From assembly GCF_025154015.1 (NCBI RefSeq), contig NZ_JAOAMV010000002.1:521896-585895 (forward strand): a stretch of DNA of 64,000 nt, read 5' to 3'. Below are positions 1 to 9,302 of this stretch, piece by piece; position 1 is the first letter of the stretch; every line of letters begins with the position of its first letter. The notes under the pieces are model-generated. The model saw only the letters and a list, made by a program, of their open reading frames with translations, made no database searches and was not told where the DNA came from. This DNA comes from Tsuneonella litorea (GTDB lineage: Bacteria > Pseudomonadota > Alphaproteobacteria > Sphingomonadales > Sphingomonadaceae). A program made the translations under genes and the position numbers.

Positions 1-602
1 GTGGCGCTGCGCACGTCGGTCGCGGAGACCTGCGCGCCGAGCCGCCGCGCGGTCGCGATCGCCTGGAGGCCGGCGACGCCCACGCCCATCACGAAGACCC
101 GGGCGGCCTGGATCGTGCCCGCGGCGGTCATCATCATCGGGAACGCGCGGCCGTAGGCGTCGGCCGCGGCGATCACCGCCTTGTAGCCGGCAAGGTTGGA
201 CTGGCTCGAGAGCACGTCCATCGACTGCGCGCGGGTGATGCGCGGCATGAACTCCATCGCCAACGCCTCGAGACCGGTCCCGGCATAGGCCTCGACCCGT
301 TCCTTGCGCGCGAACGGATCGAAGGTCGCCGCGACCCACGCTCCGGATGCCGCGCCGGCGAGCACGGCCACGTCGGGCGCCTGGACCCCCATCACGATAT
401 CGGCCCCCTTCACCACCTGCGCCGCGGGTCCGACCTCGGCCCCCGCATCGGCATAGGCGGCGTCGGGGATGCTCGCGGAAACACCCGCCCCGCTCTCGAC
501 CGCGACCGTGGCCCCGAGGCCGATGAACTTCTTCGCGGTTTCGGGCGTCAGCGCGACGCGGGTCTCGCCCGGCGCTGTTTCCTTGAGGACGGCGATCCGC
601 AA
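1..602 (-). CDS. pntA: NAD(P) transhydrogenase subunit alpha part 1 (PntAA), C-terminus cut by window edge
   Basis: This is the N-terminal 200 residues of the proton-translocating transhydrogenase alpha-1 subunit, the cytoplasmic NAD(H)-binding part that passes hydride between NADH and NADP+. The visible protein begins MRIAVLKETAPGETRVALTP, the alanine dehydrogenase/PNT N-terminal signature, and reaches the glycine-rich stretch GVGVAGLQA that opens the NAD-binding domain. The reading frame runs off base 1. I place the start at a TTG (602-600), because no ATG or GTG lies in frame before the upstream gene. It sits 11 nt downstream of the small cytochrome oxidase subunit gene and is probably co-transcribed with it. 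Identity is firm; the start is less so. Confidence 0.9.
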   Translation of the reverse strand, partial: MRIAVLKETAPGETRVALTPETAKKFIGLGATVAVESGAGVSASIPDAAYADAGAEVGPAAQVVKGADIVMGVQAPDVAVLAGAASGAWVAATFDPFARKERVEAYAGTGLEALAMEFMPRITRAQSMDVLSSQSNLAGYKAVIAAADAYGRAFPMMMTAAGTIQAARVFVMGVGVAGLQAIATARRLGAQVSATDVRSA

Positions 603-613
603 CGCCGGGTCCG

Positions 614-739
614 TCAGTTCGAGATGGCGATGACGATGAGCAACGCGATGACCGCGATGATCGGGACCGACCATTTGAGCAAGGTAATGAAGCCGCCGTA
701 GGTACCGCGGTGGGCCTTCATGTCGTTGCCGGTTGCCAT
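614..739 (-). CDS. aa3-type cytochrome c oxidase subunit IV (41 aa)
   Basis: This 41-residue membrane peptide has a short polar N-terminus (MATGNDMKAHRGTYGGF) followed by one hydrophobic helix (about residues 18-40, rich in I, V and L). That is the form of the bacterial aa3 oxidase subunit IV family (COX4_pro_2). The single helix packs against the terminal oxidase in the inner membrane and is not catalytic. An AGGGGA ribosome binding site lies about 8 nt before the ATG. The gene precedes pntA on the same strand. I recall the same pairing in other sphingomonads; that is memory, not a search. The family call rests on length, topology and context. Confidence 0.7.
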   Translation of the reverse strand: MATGNDMKAHRGTYGGFITLLKWSVPIIAVIALLIVIAISN

Positions 740-884
740 GCTGTGTGTTCCCCTGGATTTTCGGTATGCACCGACGTCCTATCGCGCGGCGCTCGTGCGC
801 TCAAGTCCGCAAGCTGTCTTAAGCGGACCTTTACTCCTGTCCCCTATTGGGTCGGTCTGTTTCGGGACGGGACACGTTTGCGCG

Positions 885-2303
885 ATGACCGAGGGTGACA
901 ACCGGCTGCTGATGCTGATCGACGATGAACCGGCGCAGAGCCGGCTCATCTCCGCGCTCGCCGCGCGCGAGGGCTGGCGCACAATCGTGGTCGGCGATTC
1001 GGAAACCGCGATCGCCACGCTCGGCACCCGCCAGGGAATGCAGCTGTCGGCGATCATCCTCGACCAGTGGGTGCCCGGAGACGACGCCTGTCGCCTGATC
1101 GAGGAACTCAAGGCACGCCGACCCGCGCTGCCGATCCTTATGCTGACCGCCAGTGCCAGCCCGCTCCTCGCGGTGGAGGCCATGCGGGCGGGCGCCACCG
1201 ACTACATGATCAAGCCCGTCGCGCCCGATCGGCTGATGCAGGCACTGCGCACCGCCTCGAAGCGCGAAGCGCCGCGCGATGAGCTTCAGCCGCTGACCGA
1301 GAAGCTCGGCCAGGTGCTCGATTTCGACGCGATGATCGGCACCGCGCCCAATTTCCGCGCTGCGCTCGCCAAGGCCGCGAAGTCTGCCCGCGGCCACGGC
1401 AACGTGCTGATCGAGGGCGAAACCGGGACCGGCAAGGAAATGCTGATCCGCGCGATGCACGCGGCCAGCCCCCGGGCGAAGGCGCCGTTCCGCCTGATCA
1501 ACGCCCGCGCGGTCCCGGCCAATTCGATCGAATCGGTCCTGTTCGGCCATGAACAAAACGCCTTTCCCGGCGCGTTCGAGCGCCAGGTCGGGGCGATCCA
1601 GCAGTGCGACGGCGGTACCCTCGTGCTCGACGAGGTCGACCGCCTGCCGATGCCCGTGCAGGAGCGCCTGGCAGAAGTGCTTGAAACCGGCGTTGTCCGC
1701 CCGCTCGGCGCGCGCCATGGCTTCAAGTTCGACCTGAGGGTGATTTCGGCAAGCAACCTGCCGCTCGCGACGCTGGGCGATTCGGGTTACTTCCATCCCG
1801 CACTTCACGCGCAGCTCGCCGGCACCACCATCACCTTGCCGCCCTTGCGCGAGCGGACCGGCGACATTCCGGCCCTTGCGCGCCATTTCCTCGGCCGGAT
1901 CGGCGAGCAACCCGGCCTCAGGTCGCTGACGATCACCGACAGCGCGCTGGCGCTGCTCGCGGCGTTCGACTGGCCCGGTAACGTCCGCCAGCTCCAGGCG
2001 GCGCTGTTCCGCGCGGCGGTGTTCTGCGACGGCGACGCGCTGACGTCCGACAGCTTCCCGCAACTGTCCGAAATGCTCGGCGAGACGGTCGAGAGCCGCG
2101 ACCCGCGCCAGGACGGGGTCGGCGTCATGCTCTACACCGAGGACGGCAACCTGCGCAGCCTCGAGGAGATCGAGGCCGACGTGATCCGCCTCGCCATCGG
2201 GCATTATCGCGGACGCATGACCGAAGTCGCGCGCCGGCTCGGCATCGGCCGGTCGACGCTGTACCGCAAGCTCGGCGATCTCGGCATCGACAACGCCGCC
2301 TGA
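885..2303 (+). CDS. NtrC-family response regulator with degenerate GAFTGA loop
   Basis: This 472-aa protein has three parts. A receiver domain (about 1-120) carries the acidic pair D13/D14, phospho-acceptor D60 and K110. An AAA+ domain (about 145-375) has Walker A GETGTGKE at 178-185, a Walker B-like TLVLDEVD and the arginine-finger region LRERTGDIP. A Fis-type helix-turn-helix (MTEVARRLGIGRSTLYRKL) closes the protein. In sigma-54 activators the AAA+ loop that touches sigma-54 reads GAFTGA; here it is NAFPGA (225-230). I infer that it may not activate sigma-54 and could work with sigma-70 or as a repressor. The ATG at 885 is chosen because the receiver begins there; no strong Shine-Dalgarno is visible. 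The SDR gene follows after 18 nt. Confidence 0.85.
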   Translation: MTEGDNRLLMLIDDEPAQSRLISALAAREGWRTIVVGDSETAIATLGTRQGMQLSAIILDQWVPGDDACRLIEELKARRPALPILMLTASASPLLAVEAMRAGATDYMIKPVAPDRLMQALRTASKREAPRDELQPLTEKLGQVLDFDAMIGTAPNFRAALAKAAKSARGHGNVLIEGETGTGKEMLIRAMHAASPRAKAPFRLINARAVPANSIESVLFGHEQNAFPGAFERQVGAIQQCDGGTLVLDEVDRLPMPVQERLAEVLETGVVRPLGARHGFKFDLRVISASNLPLATLGDSGYFHPALHAQLAGTTITLPPLRERTGDIPALARHFLGRIGEQPGLRSLTITDSALALLAAFDWPGNVRQLQAALFRAAVFCDGDALTSDSFPQLSEMLGETVESRDPRQDGVGVMLYTEDGNLRSLEEIEADVIRLAIGHYRGRMTEVARRLGIGRSTLYRKLGDLGIDNAA

Positions 2304-2321
2304 TCCGCTAGTCGGGTCGGC

Positions 2322-3086
2322 ATGACCGAACCCAAACTCGACTTCTCCGGCCGCACCGCGCTTGTCACGGGAGCAGGCTCGGGCATCGGCGCGGCGGTCG
2401 CCCGGTGGCTGGACGCGCACGGCATCGCCGCGCTGCACCTCGTCGACATTAACGCCCATGGGATCGAGGCGCTCGCCCTGACGTGCGAAGTCCACGCCCA
2501 CGTCCACGATGTCTCGGATCCGCAGTTCTGGGGCGGGTTCGAGCGGGCCGCGGGCAAGCTCGACCACGCGGTGGTCAACGCGGGGATCGGCAGCGGCGGC
2601 CAGATCGCCGAGCAGTCGTTCAAGGACTGGCGCCGGGTTATGGCGGTCAATCTCGACGGGGCCTTCCTCACCCTCGCGGCCGCGATCCGGCTGATGCGGG
2701 CGAACGGCAGGGGGTCGGCGGTCGTCACGAGCTCCATCACCGCGGTGAAGCCGGTCGCGGGGATCGGCGCCTACGGCGTCGCCAAGGCCGGTGTCGCGCA
2801 CATGGCGCGGATCGCCGCGGCGGAGAACGCCGCGCTCGGCATCCGCGTCAACGCGGTCGCGCCCGGCGGGGTCGACACCGCCATATGGGATGCCGGCGAG
2901 GCCTTTCGCGAGGCGGTCGCTGCACACGGGCGCGAAGCCGCGATAGCGGGAATGGGCGCGAGCCATCCGCGCGGCCGCTTTGCGACGGCGGACGAAATCG
3001 CCTGCGATATCGGATACCTGCTCAGCGACATGGCCGCGAACGTCACCGGAGTGGTGCTCAACACCGATGGCGGGTACTCGCTCTAG
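2322..3086 (+). CDS. SDR-family NAD(P)-dependent oxidoreductase
   Basis: This is a classical short-chain dehydrogenase/reductase of 254 aa, a normal length for the family. The cofactor motif TGAGSGIG is at 16-23 and NAG at 86-88. The catalytic serine is at 137/138, with Tyr151 and Lys155 in the YxxxK arrangement. The C-terminal TGVVLNTDGGYSL is the usual SDR ending. D42, after the second strand, suggests NAD(H) rather than NADP(H). The substrate cannot be told from the sequence. The gene starts 18 nt after the NtrC-like regulator and may share its transcript. Its stop is only 2 bp from the -35 element of the next gene's predicted EcfG promoter. Confidence 0.85.
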   Translation: MTEPKLDFSGRTALVTGAGSGIGAAVARWLDAHGIAALHLVDINAHGIEALALTCEVHAHVHDVSDPQFWGGFERAAGKLDHAVVNAGIGSGGQIAEQSFKDWRRVMAVNLDGAFLTLAAAIRLMRANGRGSAVVTSSITAVKPVAGIGAYGVAKAGVAHMARIAAAENAALGIRVNAVAPGGVDTAIWDAGEAFREAVAAHGREAAIAGMGASHPRGRFATADEIACDIGYLLSDMAANVTGVVLNTDGGYSL

Positions 3087-3087
3087 C

Positions 3088-3112
3088 GGAACCGCACTCG
3101 CCGGACACCGTT
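3088..3112 (+). promoter_or_regulatory. Predicted sigma-EcfG (general stress) promoter
   Basis: GGAAC (3088-3092), exactly 16 bases, then CGTT (3109-3112) matches the alphaproteobacterial EcfG consensus GGAAC-N16/17-CGTT. It ends 32 nt before the ATG of the hemerythrin gene at 3145, so the transcript would have a leader of roughly 25 nt. The match is exact, but no expression evidence can be seen here. Confidence 0.65.
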
Positions 3113-3144
3113 CGACTGGAACCATTCCAGCAACGGGGCACCTC

Positions 3145-3654
3145 ATGGACATCGTCGACTGCATTCTCGCCGACCACGCGCGCCAGCGCCAGTACTTCGC
3201 CGCGCTCGACCAGGCCCAGGACGATCCCGATGTGCTCGGCAAGGTGTTCGCCCGCCTGAAGAACTTCCTCGAGGCCCACGCGGAGGCCGAGGAACGCTTC
3301 TTCTACCCCACCCTGCTGAAGAAGGGCGAGGGGGCGACCGATTCCGACAGCGCCGCGGAGACCACCGACGACGCGATCGACGACCACAACAAGATCGCCG
3401 AGGCGGCCGAGGCGGCGATGCGCGAGAAACCCGGGTCGGACGCGTGGTGGACTTGCGTCGACAAGTGCAACGAGCAGAACTCGAAGCACTTGAGCGAGGA
3501 GGAGCGGCAGGGCCTGACCGATTTCCGCCGGCGCGTGCCGCTCGAAACCCGCGTCAAGCTGGGTCTCCAGTACCTCGCGTTCGAGGCAAAGCACGAGAAC
3601 AGCTACGACCGGACCGAGAAGGAGCCGGACGCCTACATCGCGGCAAACTCGTAG
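3145..3654 (+). CDS. Hemerythrin-domain protein
   Basis: This 169-aa helical protein carries hemerythrin HHE-type metal-ligand motifs: H11 in the first helix, an H-AEAEE pair in NFLEAHAEAEERFFYP, DDHNKIAE in the middle and SKHLSEEE later. Such proteins bind a di-iron centre in the cytoplasm and are linked to oxygen, NO or stress sensing; the exact role here is unknown. The ATG at 3145 is chosen because the hemerythrin helix starts there, and upstream in-frame codons overlap the SDR gene. The EcfG promoter in front suggests induction in the general stress response. Confidence 0.8.
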   Translation: MDIVDCILADHARQRQYFAALDQAQDDPDVLGKVFARLKNFLEAHAEAEERFFYPTLLKKGEGATDSDSAAETTDDAIDDHNKIAEAAEAAMREKPGSDAWWTCVDKCNEQNSKHLSEEERQGLTDFRRRVPLETRVKLGLQYLAFEAKHENSYDRTEKEPDAYIAANS

Positions 3655-3669
3655 CTCGCCCGGGCTTCG

Positions 3670-4782
3670 TCAGGCCGGCAGCATCGAGAAGTCGGTCAGC
3701 GCGGCGTCGCGCAGCCCGCGCCAGATATTGCGCGCCTGCACGGTCTCGGCAACGTCGTGCACACGGACGATCTGTGCGCCGGCTTCCATAGCCCTGAGCG
3801 CCAGCGCAACGCTGCCGCCGAGCCGCTGGTGCGCCGCCGCCTCGTCCGACAAAGCGCCGATCATCCGCTTGCGGCTCGCGCCGATCATCAGCGGCTGCCC
3901 CAGCGCGTGGAACAGCGGCAGCGCGTTCATCAGCGCGAGGTTGTCGGCCAGGGTCTTGCCGAAGCCCAGCCCAGGGTCGAGCGCGATCTTCTCGCGCGCG
4001 ATGCCCGCGGCGATCGCCGCGTCCCTGCGCGCGGCAAGCCAGTCGAACACGTCGAACACGACATCGTCGTAGTCGCCATCGGCGTGCAGGTCGTCACCCG
4101 AACCCGGGGCGTGCATGATCACCACCGGACATCCCCGCGCCGCGACGAGGTCGATCATGTTCGGATCTTGGCGCATCCCGGACACGTCGTTCGCCATGTG
4201 CGCGCCCGCATCGAGCGCGGCGTTCATGACCCCGGCGCGCCGGGTGTCGACGCAGATCGCCGCGCCCATCGCCGCGCAGTACTCGACCGCCGGGACCACG
4301 CGGGCGATCTCGTCGCCCTCCCACACCGCCGCCGCCCCCGGCCGCGTGCTTTCGCCGCCGATATCGACCATCGCCGCACCCGCCTCGAGCATCCGCGCCG
4401 CGTGGGCCGCGCCCTCTTCGGGGTTCTCCAGGAACTTTCCGCCATCGGAAAAGCTGTCGGGCGTCACGTTGAGGATGCCGGCGACCTGCGGCTGGTCGAG
4501 CCGGATGGTGCGCGCGCCGAGCTGTAGGGGTGTGTGCGTGGTGCGCAGCGCGGCCCACTGCGCCTCGGCCTCGGGCCCGAGCGCATCGGGCAACCGGGCA
4601 AAGGCTTCAGCCGCGCCGTCCGGCGTGAACCGGTCCCGCGAAACGACCTTGCCGCCGCGCCGCACGACCGCGGCAAAGCGGTGCGCATAGACCAGCCCCC
4701 CGGCGAGGCGAACGCAATCGCCCTCCTCGACCTGCGGGCTGGCGGCAAGGCCAATGGGCATGAGGTAAAGGCGATCGGTCAT
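3670..4782 (-). CDS. folP: Dihydropteroate synthase
   Basis: FolP condenses 7,8-dihydropterin pyrophosphate with p-aminobenzoate in folate synthesis. The TIM-barrel signatures are all present: ILNVTPDSFSDGGKF, the pterin loop GGESTRPG, CVDTRRAGV and, near the C-terminus, GASRKRMIG. At 370 aa it is about 90 residues longer than E. coli FolP, because an N-terminal extension precedes the barrel (which begins around residue 100). Similar extensions occur in other sphingomonads as far as I recall. It lies 31 nt downstream of ccrM on the same strand and converges on the hemerythrin gene with a 15-bp gap. Confidence 0.95.
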   Translation of the reverse strand: MTDRLYLMPIGLAASPQVEEGDCVRLAGGLVYAHRFAAVVRRGGKVVSRDRFTPDGAAEAFARLPDALGPEAEAQWAALRTTHTPLQLGARTIRLDQPQVAGILNVTPDSFSDGGKFLENPEEGAAHAARMLEAGAAMVDIGGESTRPGAAAVWEGDEIARVVPAVEYCAAMGAAICVDTRRAGVMNAALDAGAHMANDVSGMRQDPNMIDLVAARGCPVVIMHAPGSGDDLHADGDYDDVVFDVFDWLAARRDAAIAAGIAREKIALDPGLGFGKTLADNLALMNALPLFHALGQPLMIGASRKRMIGALSDEAAAHQRLGGSVALALRAMEAGAQIVRVHDVAETVQARNIWRGLRDAALTDFSMLPA

Positions 4783-4813
4783 GCAGCCGCCTTCGCGGGG
4801 ACGGTCAGCGAAA

Positions 4814-6101
<1,288 letters not shown>

Positions 6102-6114
6102 GACATCGTGGGGT

Positions 6115-6366
6115 GTGGCACGGAAGACTCGCTGGGACGGTTTCGGGTTGCCCGGACCACGCGGCTACCACATGGATTGCGAGTGGGGGCCGCTGTGCAA
6201 ATTTCTCGCGGTGCCCAAGCCAGCGCCGCCCTTGCCGCGCGTGAACAGCCGCGACGAGCTGACCGCGGCCAACGACGAGGCCGGCGGTCTGCCGCCCGAC
6301 TTCGAAACGATGGAGAAGTTCGGCCGCGACTATATCGCGGCGATGCGCGCCAAGGCTTTCGCCTAG
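6115..6366 (+). CDS. Conserved-looking hypothetical protein (83 aa)
   Basis: This is a small soluble protein with no signal peptide and no membrane helix that I can see. It starts at a GTG and reads MARKTRWDGFGLPGPRGYHM, with a Cys pair (DCEW-GPLCKF) and a Pro-rich middle. I do not recognise a family. It lies between the ccrM control region and rnhB. Its TAG stop overlaps the rnhB stop in the tetramer CTAG (6363-6366). The three GANTC sites at 6077-6101 end just 13 nt before its start, so methylation could affect its expression. Confidence 0.55.
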   Translation: MARKTRWDGFGLPGPRGYHMDCEWGPLCKFLAVPKPAPPLPRVNSRDELTAANDEAGGLPPDFETMEKFGRDYIAAMRAKAFA

Positions 6367-6992
6367 GCCGCGAACAGGTCTGCCTGCGCGACCGGCGAGA
6401 AGCTGCGCCGGTGGAGCGGGCACGGTCCGTGCCGGCGCAGCGCGGCAAGGTGATCCGCGGTCCCGTAGCCCTTGTTGCGCTCCCACCCGTATTGCGGGTG
6501 CACCTTGGCATGGTCGCGCATGATCCGGTCGCGCCATTCCTTGGCGACGATCGAGGCCGCGCCGATCGCCGGCTCCTTGCCGTCCCCGCCGACGATCGGA
6601 CGCGCAGCCCAGCGCCATTCCGGCCGCCGGCCGCTGGGGGTCAGGTTTCCGTCGACCAGCACCAGGTCGGGATCGCGCGCGAGCGCTTCGGCGAGGCGCG
6701 CGACCGCCAGCGTCATCGCGAGCATCGTCGCGCCGAAGATGTTGAGCCGGTCGATGTCCTCGACTTCGACGACTCCGACACCCCAGGCACAGCGCCGCCG
6801 GACGCTGAGGTCGAGCCGCGCGCGGGTCGCGGCGCAGAGCTTTTTCGAATCGTCCAGACCCACCGGGCGCGGCTTGCAGAGCGCGACCGCCGCTGCGACA
6901 ACCGGTCCCGCGAGCGGACCGCGACCCGCCTCGTCCACGCCCACGACCAGCGGGGTGGAGCCGAATTGCGGATGAGGAGTTCCTGAGAGCAT
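6363..6992 (-). CDS. rnhB: Ribonuclease HII
   Basis: RNase HII cuts at ribonucleotides in DNA and RNA-DNA hybrids. The active-site motif VGVDEAGRGPLAGP sits at residues 17-30 (D20, E21). The central DLVLVDGN and the GAASIVAKEWRD segment supply the remaining acidic and basic residues. It is 209 aa, a normal length. I use the ATG at 6992; the longer frame upstream is antisense to the next gene. The start codon overlaps that of the divergent PQQ-dehydrogenase gene in the tetramer CATG (6990-6993), so each promoter must lie inside the other coding region. Confidence 0.95.
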   Translation of the reverse strand: MLSGTPHPQFGSTPLVVGVDEAGRGPLAGPVVAAAVALCKPRPVGLDDSKKLCAATRARLDLSVRRRCAWGVGVVEVEDIDRLNIFGATMLAMTLAVARLAEALARDPDLVLVDGNLTPSGRRPEWRWAARPIVGGDGKEPAIGAASIVAKEWRDRIMRDHAKVHPQYGWERNKGYGTADHLAALRRHGPCPLHRRSFSPVAQADLFAA

Positions 6993-8169
6993 GACCAAGC
7001 GACCGATTTCCCTTGTGCTCCTATCCCCTGTCACTCTCGGGCTGGCAAGCTGCGGGATGCAGACGACCGGGGATTCGCCTGCGGCGAACTCCACCCCGGC
7101 GCCCGCGGGTGGGGGCGCGGCCCCGTTCCGCATCGTCGAGCACGGAAGCTTCGACGAGCCCTGGGCCGCCGCCTTCGCCCCCGGAACGAACACGATCTTC
7201 ATCACCGAAAAAGCCGGGACGATGAAGTTCGTCGACGCGGCGAGCGGGCGGGTCGGCACGGTGACCGGCCTGCCGGACGTCGACTACGGCGGCCAGGGCG
7301 GCCTCGGCGATGTCGCGTTTCTTCCGTCCGAAGGCAGCAGCACGCTCGGCAACCGGACGATCTACCTGAGCTGGGCCGAAGCGGGCAGCGGCGACACCCG
7401 CGGCGCGGCGGTCGGGCGCGGCCGGCTGGTCTGCGAGCAGGCCGATGCCTGCCGGATCGAGAACCTCGCGGTGATCTGGCGGCAGCCGAAGGTGACCGGG
7501 CGCGGGCACTATTCGCATCGCATCGCCTTCGCTCCTGACGCAAAGACGATGTTCGTGTCGAGCGGCGACCGGCAGAAGATGAGCCCGGCACAGGACACCG
7601 CCAACAACCTCGGTTCGATCGTGCGGCTCAACCTCGACGGGACGCCCGCCGCTGGCAATCCCTTTACCGGCGCGGCCGGCAAGGCACAGGACATCTGGTC
7701 GTTCGGGCACCGTAACACGCTGGGCATCGCCTTCGACGGGCAGGGGCGCCTGTGGAACATCGAGCACGGCCCGGCGGGCGGCGACGAGATCAACCTGGTC
7801 GAGAAAGGCGCGAACTACGGCTGGCCCGAGGTGTCGGAGGGCGATCACTACGACGGCCGTGCGATCCCCCCGCACGCCACCCGGCCCGAGTTCTCGGCCC
7901 CCGCAATCAGCTGGAATCCCGTCATCGCGCCCGGTGACTTCCTGTTCTATTCGGGCAAGCTCTGGCCGGAATGGAAGGGCAACGCGATCATCGGCGCGAT
8001 GAAGCCGGCAGCGCTCGTAAGGGTCGCGATCGACGGGACGAAGGCCAAAGAGGCGGCCCGCTACCCGATGGACAAGCGGATCCGCGAGGTCGTCGAAGGC
8101 CCCGACGGCGCGCTCTGGCTGCTCGAGGACAAGGCCGGCGGCCGGCTGCTCGAATTGCGGCCGCGCTGA
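6991..8169 (+). CDS. PQQ-dependent aldose sugar dehydrogenase (YliI/Asd-like) lipoprotein
   Basis: This 392-aa protein has a lipoprotein signal (lipobox LASC, Cys21), a Ser/Pro/Gly-rich linker and a beta-propeller typical of soluble glucose dehydrogenase-like enzymes. Recognisable propeller motifs include GGQGGLGDVAF, SHRIAFAPD, FGHRNTLGIAFDGQGRLW, EHGPAGGDEIN and NYGWP, which form the PQQ and calcium sites in this family. It should oxidise sugars in the periplasm, attached to the membrane. A GAGGAG Shine-Dalgarno lies 11 nt before the ATG, inside rnhB. Confidence 0.85.
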   Translation: MTKRPISLVLLSPVTLGLASCGMQTTGDSPAANSTPAPAGGGAAPFRIVEHGSFDEPWAAAFAPGTNTIFITEKAGTMKFVDAASGRVGTVTGLPDVDYGGQGGLGDVAFLPSEGSSTLGNRTIYLSWAEAGSGDTRGAAVGRGRLVCEQADACRIENLAVIWRQPKVTGRGHYSHRIAFAPDAKTMFVSSGDRQKMSPAQDTANNLGSIVRLNLDGTPAAGNPFTGAAGKAQDIWSFGHRNTLGIAFDGQGRLWNIEHGPAGGDEINLVEKGANYGWPEVSEGDHYDGRAIPPHATRPEFSAPAISWNPVIAPGDFLFYSGKLWPEWKGNAIIGAMKPAALVRVAIDGTKAKEAARYPMDKRIREVVEGPDGALWLLEDKAGGRLLELRPR

Positions 8170-8230
8170 CGGCGCCAGCCGCGGATTGCTCTCGACACGC
8201 GAACGGCACGCCCCTAACGGCGCCGCGCCC

Positions 8231-8734
8231 ATGCCGACTATCGTGCCCCTGTCCGCGGTCGATCCGCAGCTCGTCGAGGACCTGCTCGACCGCGCGTTCG
8301 AGCCCGAGAGGCGGCGGCGCACGTCCTACCGGATCCGCGAAGGCACAGACTGGCTGCCCCCGCTCAGCTTCGCGGCGCTCGACGATGCGGACTGGCTGAT
8401 CGGCACGATCCAGGTGTGGCCGGTGGCATTGTCCGATCCGGCCGGGCGAGCGCATCCGCTCTTGATGGTCGGCCCCGTCGCCGTCCTGCCGGGGCACCAA
8501 GGGGAAGGCTACGGCAAGGCGATGATGGCCGCCGCGCTCGGCGCGATCGACCCCGCGGCGCCCTTGCCGCAAGTGCTCATCGGTGATGCAGCCTATTACG
8601 GCCCGTTCGGCTTCGTCGAGGCGCCGCAAGGGTGGCGCTGTCCCGGCCAATGGGACCCGGCGCGGTTGCTGGTGCGATGCGAGCATCCCTCGATCCTGCC
8701 GCCCGAGGGCATGTTGGGTCCCTGGAAGGATTGA
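8231..8734 (+). CDS. GNAT-family N-acetyltransferase
   Basis: This 167-aa protein has a GNAT fold. The acetyl-CoA-binding motif A reads VAVLPGHQGEGYGKAMM, followed by the late-strand motif GDAAYYGPFGF, a feature of the YhbS-like subgroup. The start is the ATG at 8231, where similarity to the fold begins. An earlier in-frame start at 8186 would add 15 residues that look like intergenic sequence. The substrate is not predictable. It is 61 nt downstream of the sugar dehydrogenase. Confidence 0.75.
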   Translation: MPTIVPLSAVDPQLVEDLLDRAFEPERRRRTSYRIREGTDWLPPLSFAALDDADWLIGTIQVWPVALSDPAGRAHPLLMVGPVAVLPGHQGEGYGKAMMAAALGAIDPAAPLPQVLIGDAAYYGPFGFVEAPQGWRCPGQWDPARLLVRCEHPSILPPEGMLGPWKD

Positions 8735-8765
8735 GTCGCCCGCGGCTCTCTGGCATCGCCCGCCC

Positions 8766-9302
8766 GTGCCATATGACCCGCCACCCGAGATCGCCGGTCT
8801 CTCGCTTGCCGAGCTCGCCGATGCCGTCGCGGCGCGGAGCCTGCCGCCCGTCGAGGAATGGTCACCGGCTCACGTGGGCGACAGCCGCATGACGATCCGC
8901 GCGGACGGCACCTGGACTCATGAGGGCAGCCCGATCACCCGCCCCGCGATGGTGCGCGCGTTTGCCTCGCTGCTGGTGCGGGACGACGCGGGGTACTGGC
9001 TGGTCACGCCGGCGCAAAAACTGTCGGTCGAGGTCGAGGACGCCGCCTTCATCGCTACCGACATGACGGCACGGGACGGCGCGCTGGCCTTCCGGCTCAA
9101 CACCGACGAGATCGTCATCGCCGGACCGGACCACCCGCTGTTGGCGCGCGGCGACGCAGAGACGCCGGCTCTCTATCTCGGCGTGCGACGCGGTTGCGAG
9201 GCGCGGCTCAACAGGTCGACCTACGAACAGCTCGCGCACCTCGCAGATGCCGACTGGCGGGTGGCGAGCCGGGGCAAGATCTTTTCGCTGGTGCCGTCAT
9301 GA
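8766..9302 (+). CDS. DUF1285 domain protein
   Basis: This 178-aa protein begins at a GTG (8766): MPYDPPPEIAGLSL. The body has the DUF1285 pattern, with IRADGTWTHEGSPITRPAMVR, then YWLVTPAQKLSVEVEDAAFIA and a C-terminal RSTYEQLAH segment. Its biochemical role is not established. It heads a tight DUF1285-Nudix-CCA cluster, an arrangement I recall from many alphaproteobacteria, and its stop overlaps the next start (ATGA). Confidence 0.8.
   Translation: MPYDPPPEIAGLSLAELADAVAARSLPPVEEWSPAHVGDSRMTIRADGTWTHEGSPITRPAMVRAFASLLVRDDAGYWLVTPAQKLSVEVEDAAFIATDMTARDGALAFRLNTDEIVIAGPDHPLLARGDAETPALYLGVRRGCEARLNRSTYEQLAHLADADWRVASRGKIFSLVPS

Noticed and set aside
831..3242. Long open frame on the minus strand (803 codons)
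   Set aside because: It runs antisense to the NtrC-like and SDR genes, has low-complexity Arg/Asp/Val composition and no domain; a shadow of high GC.
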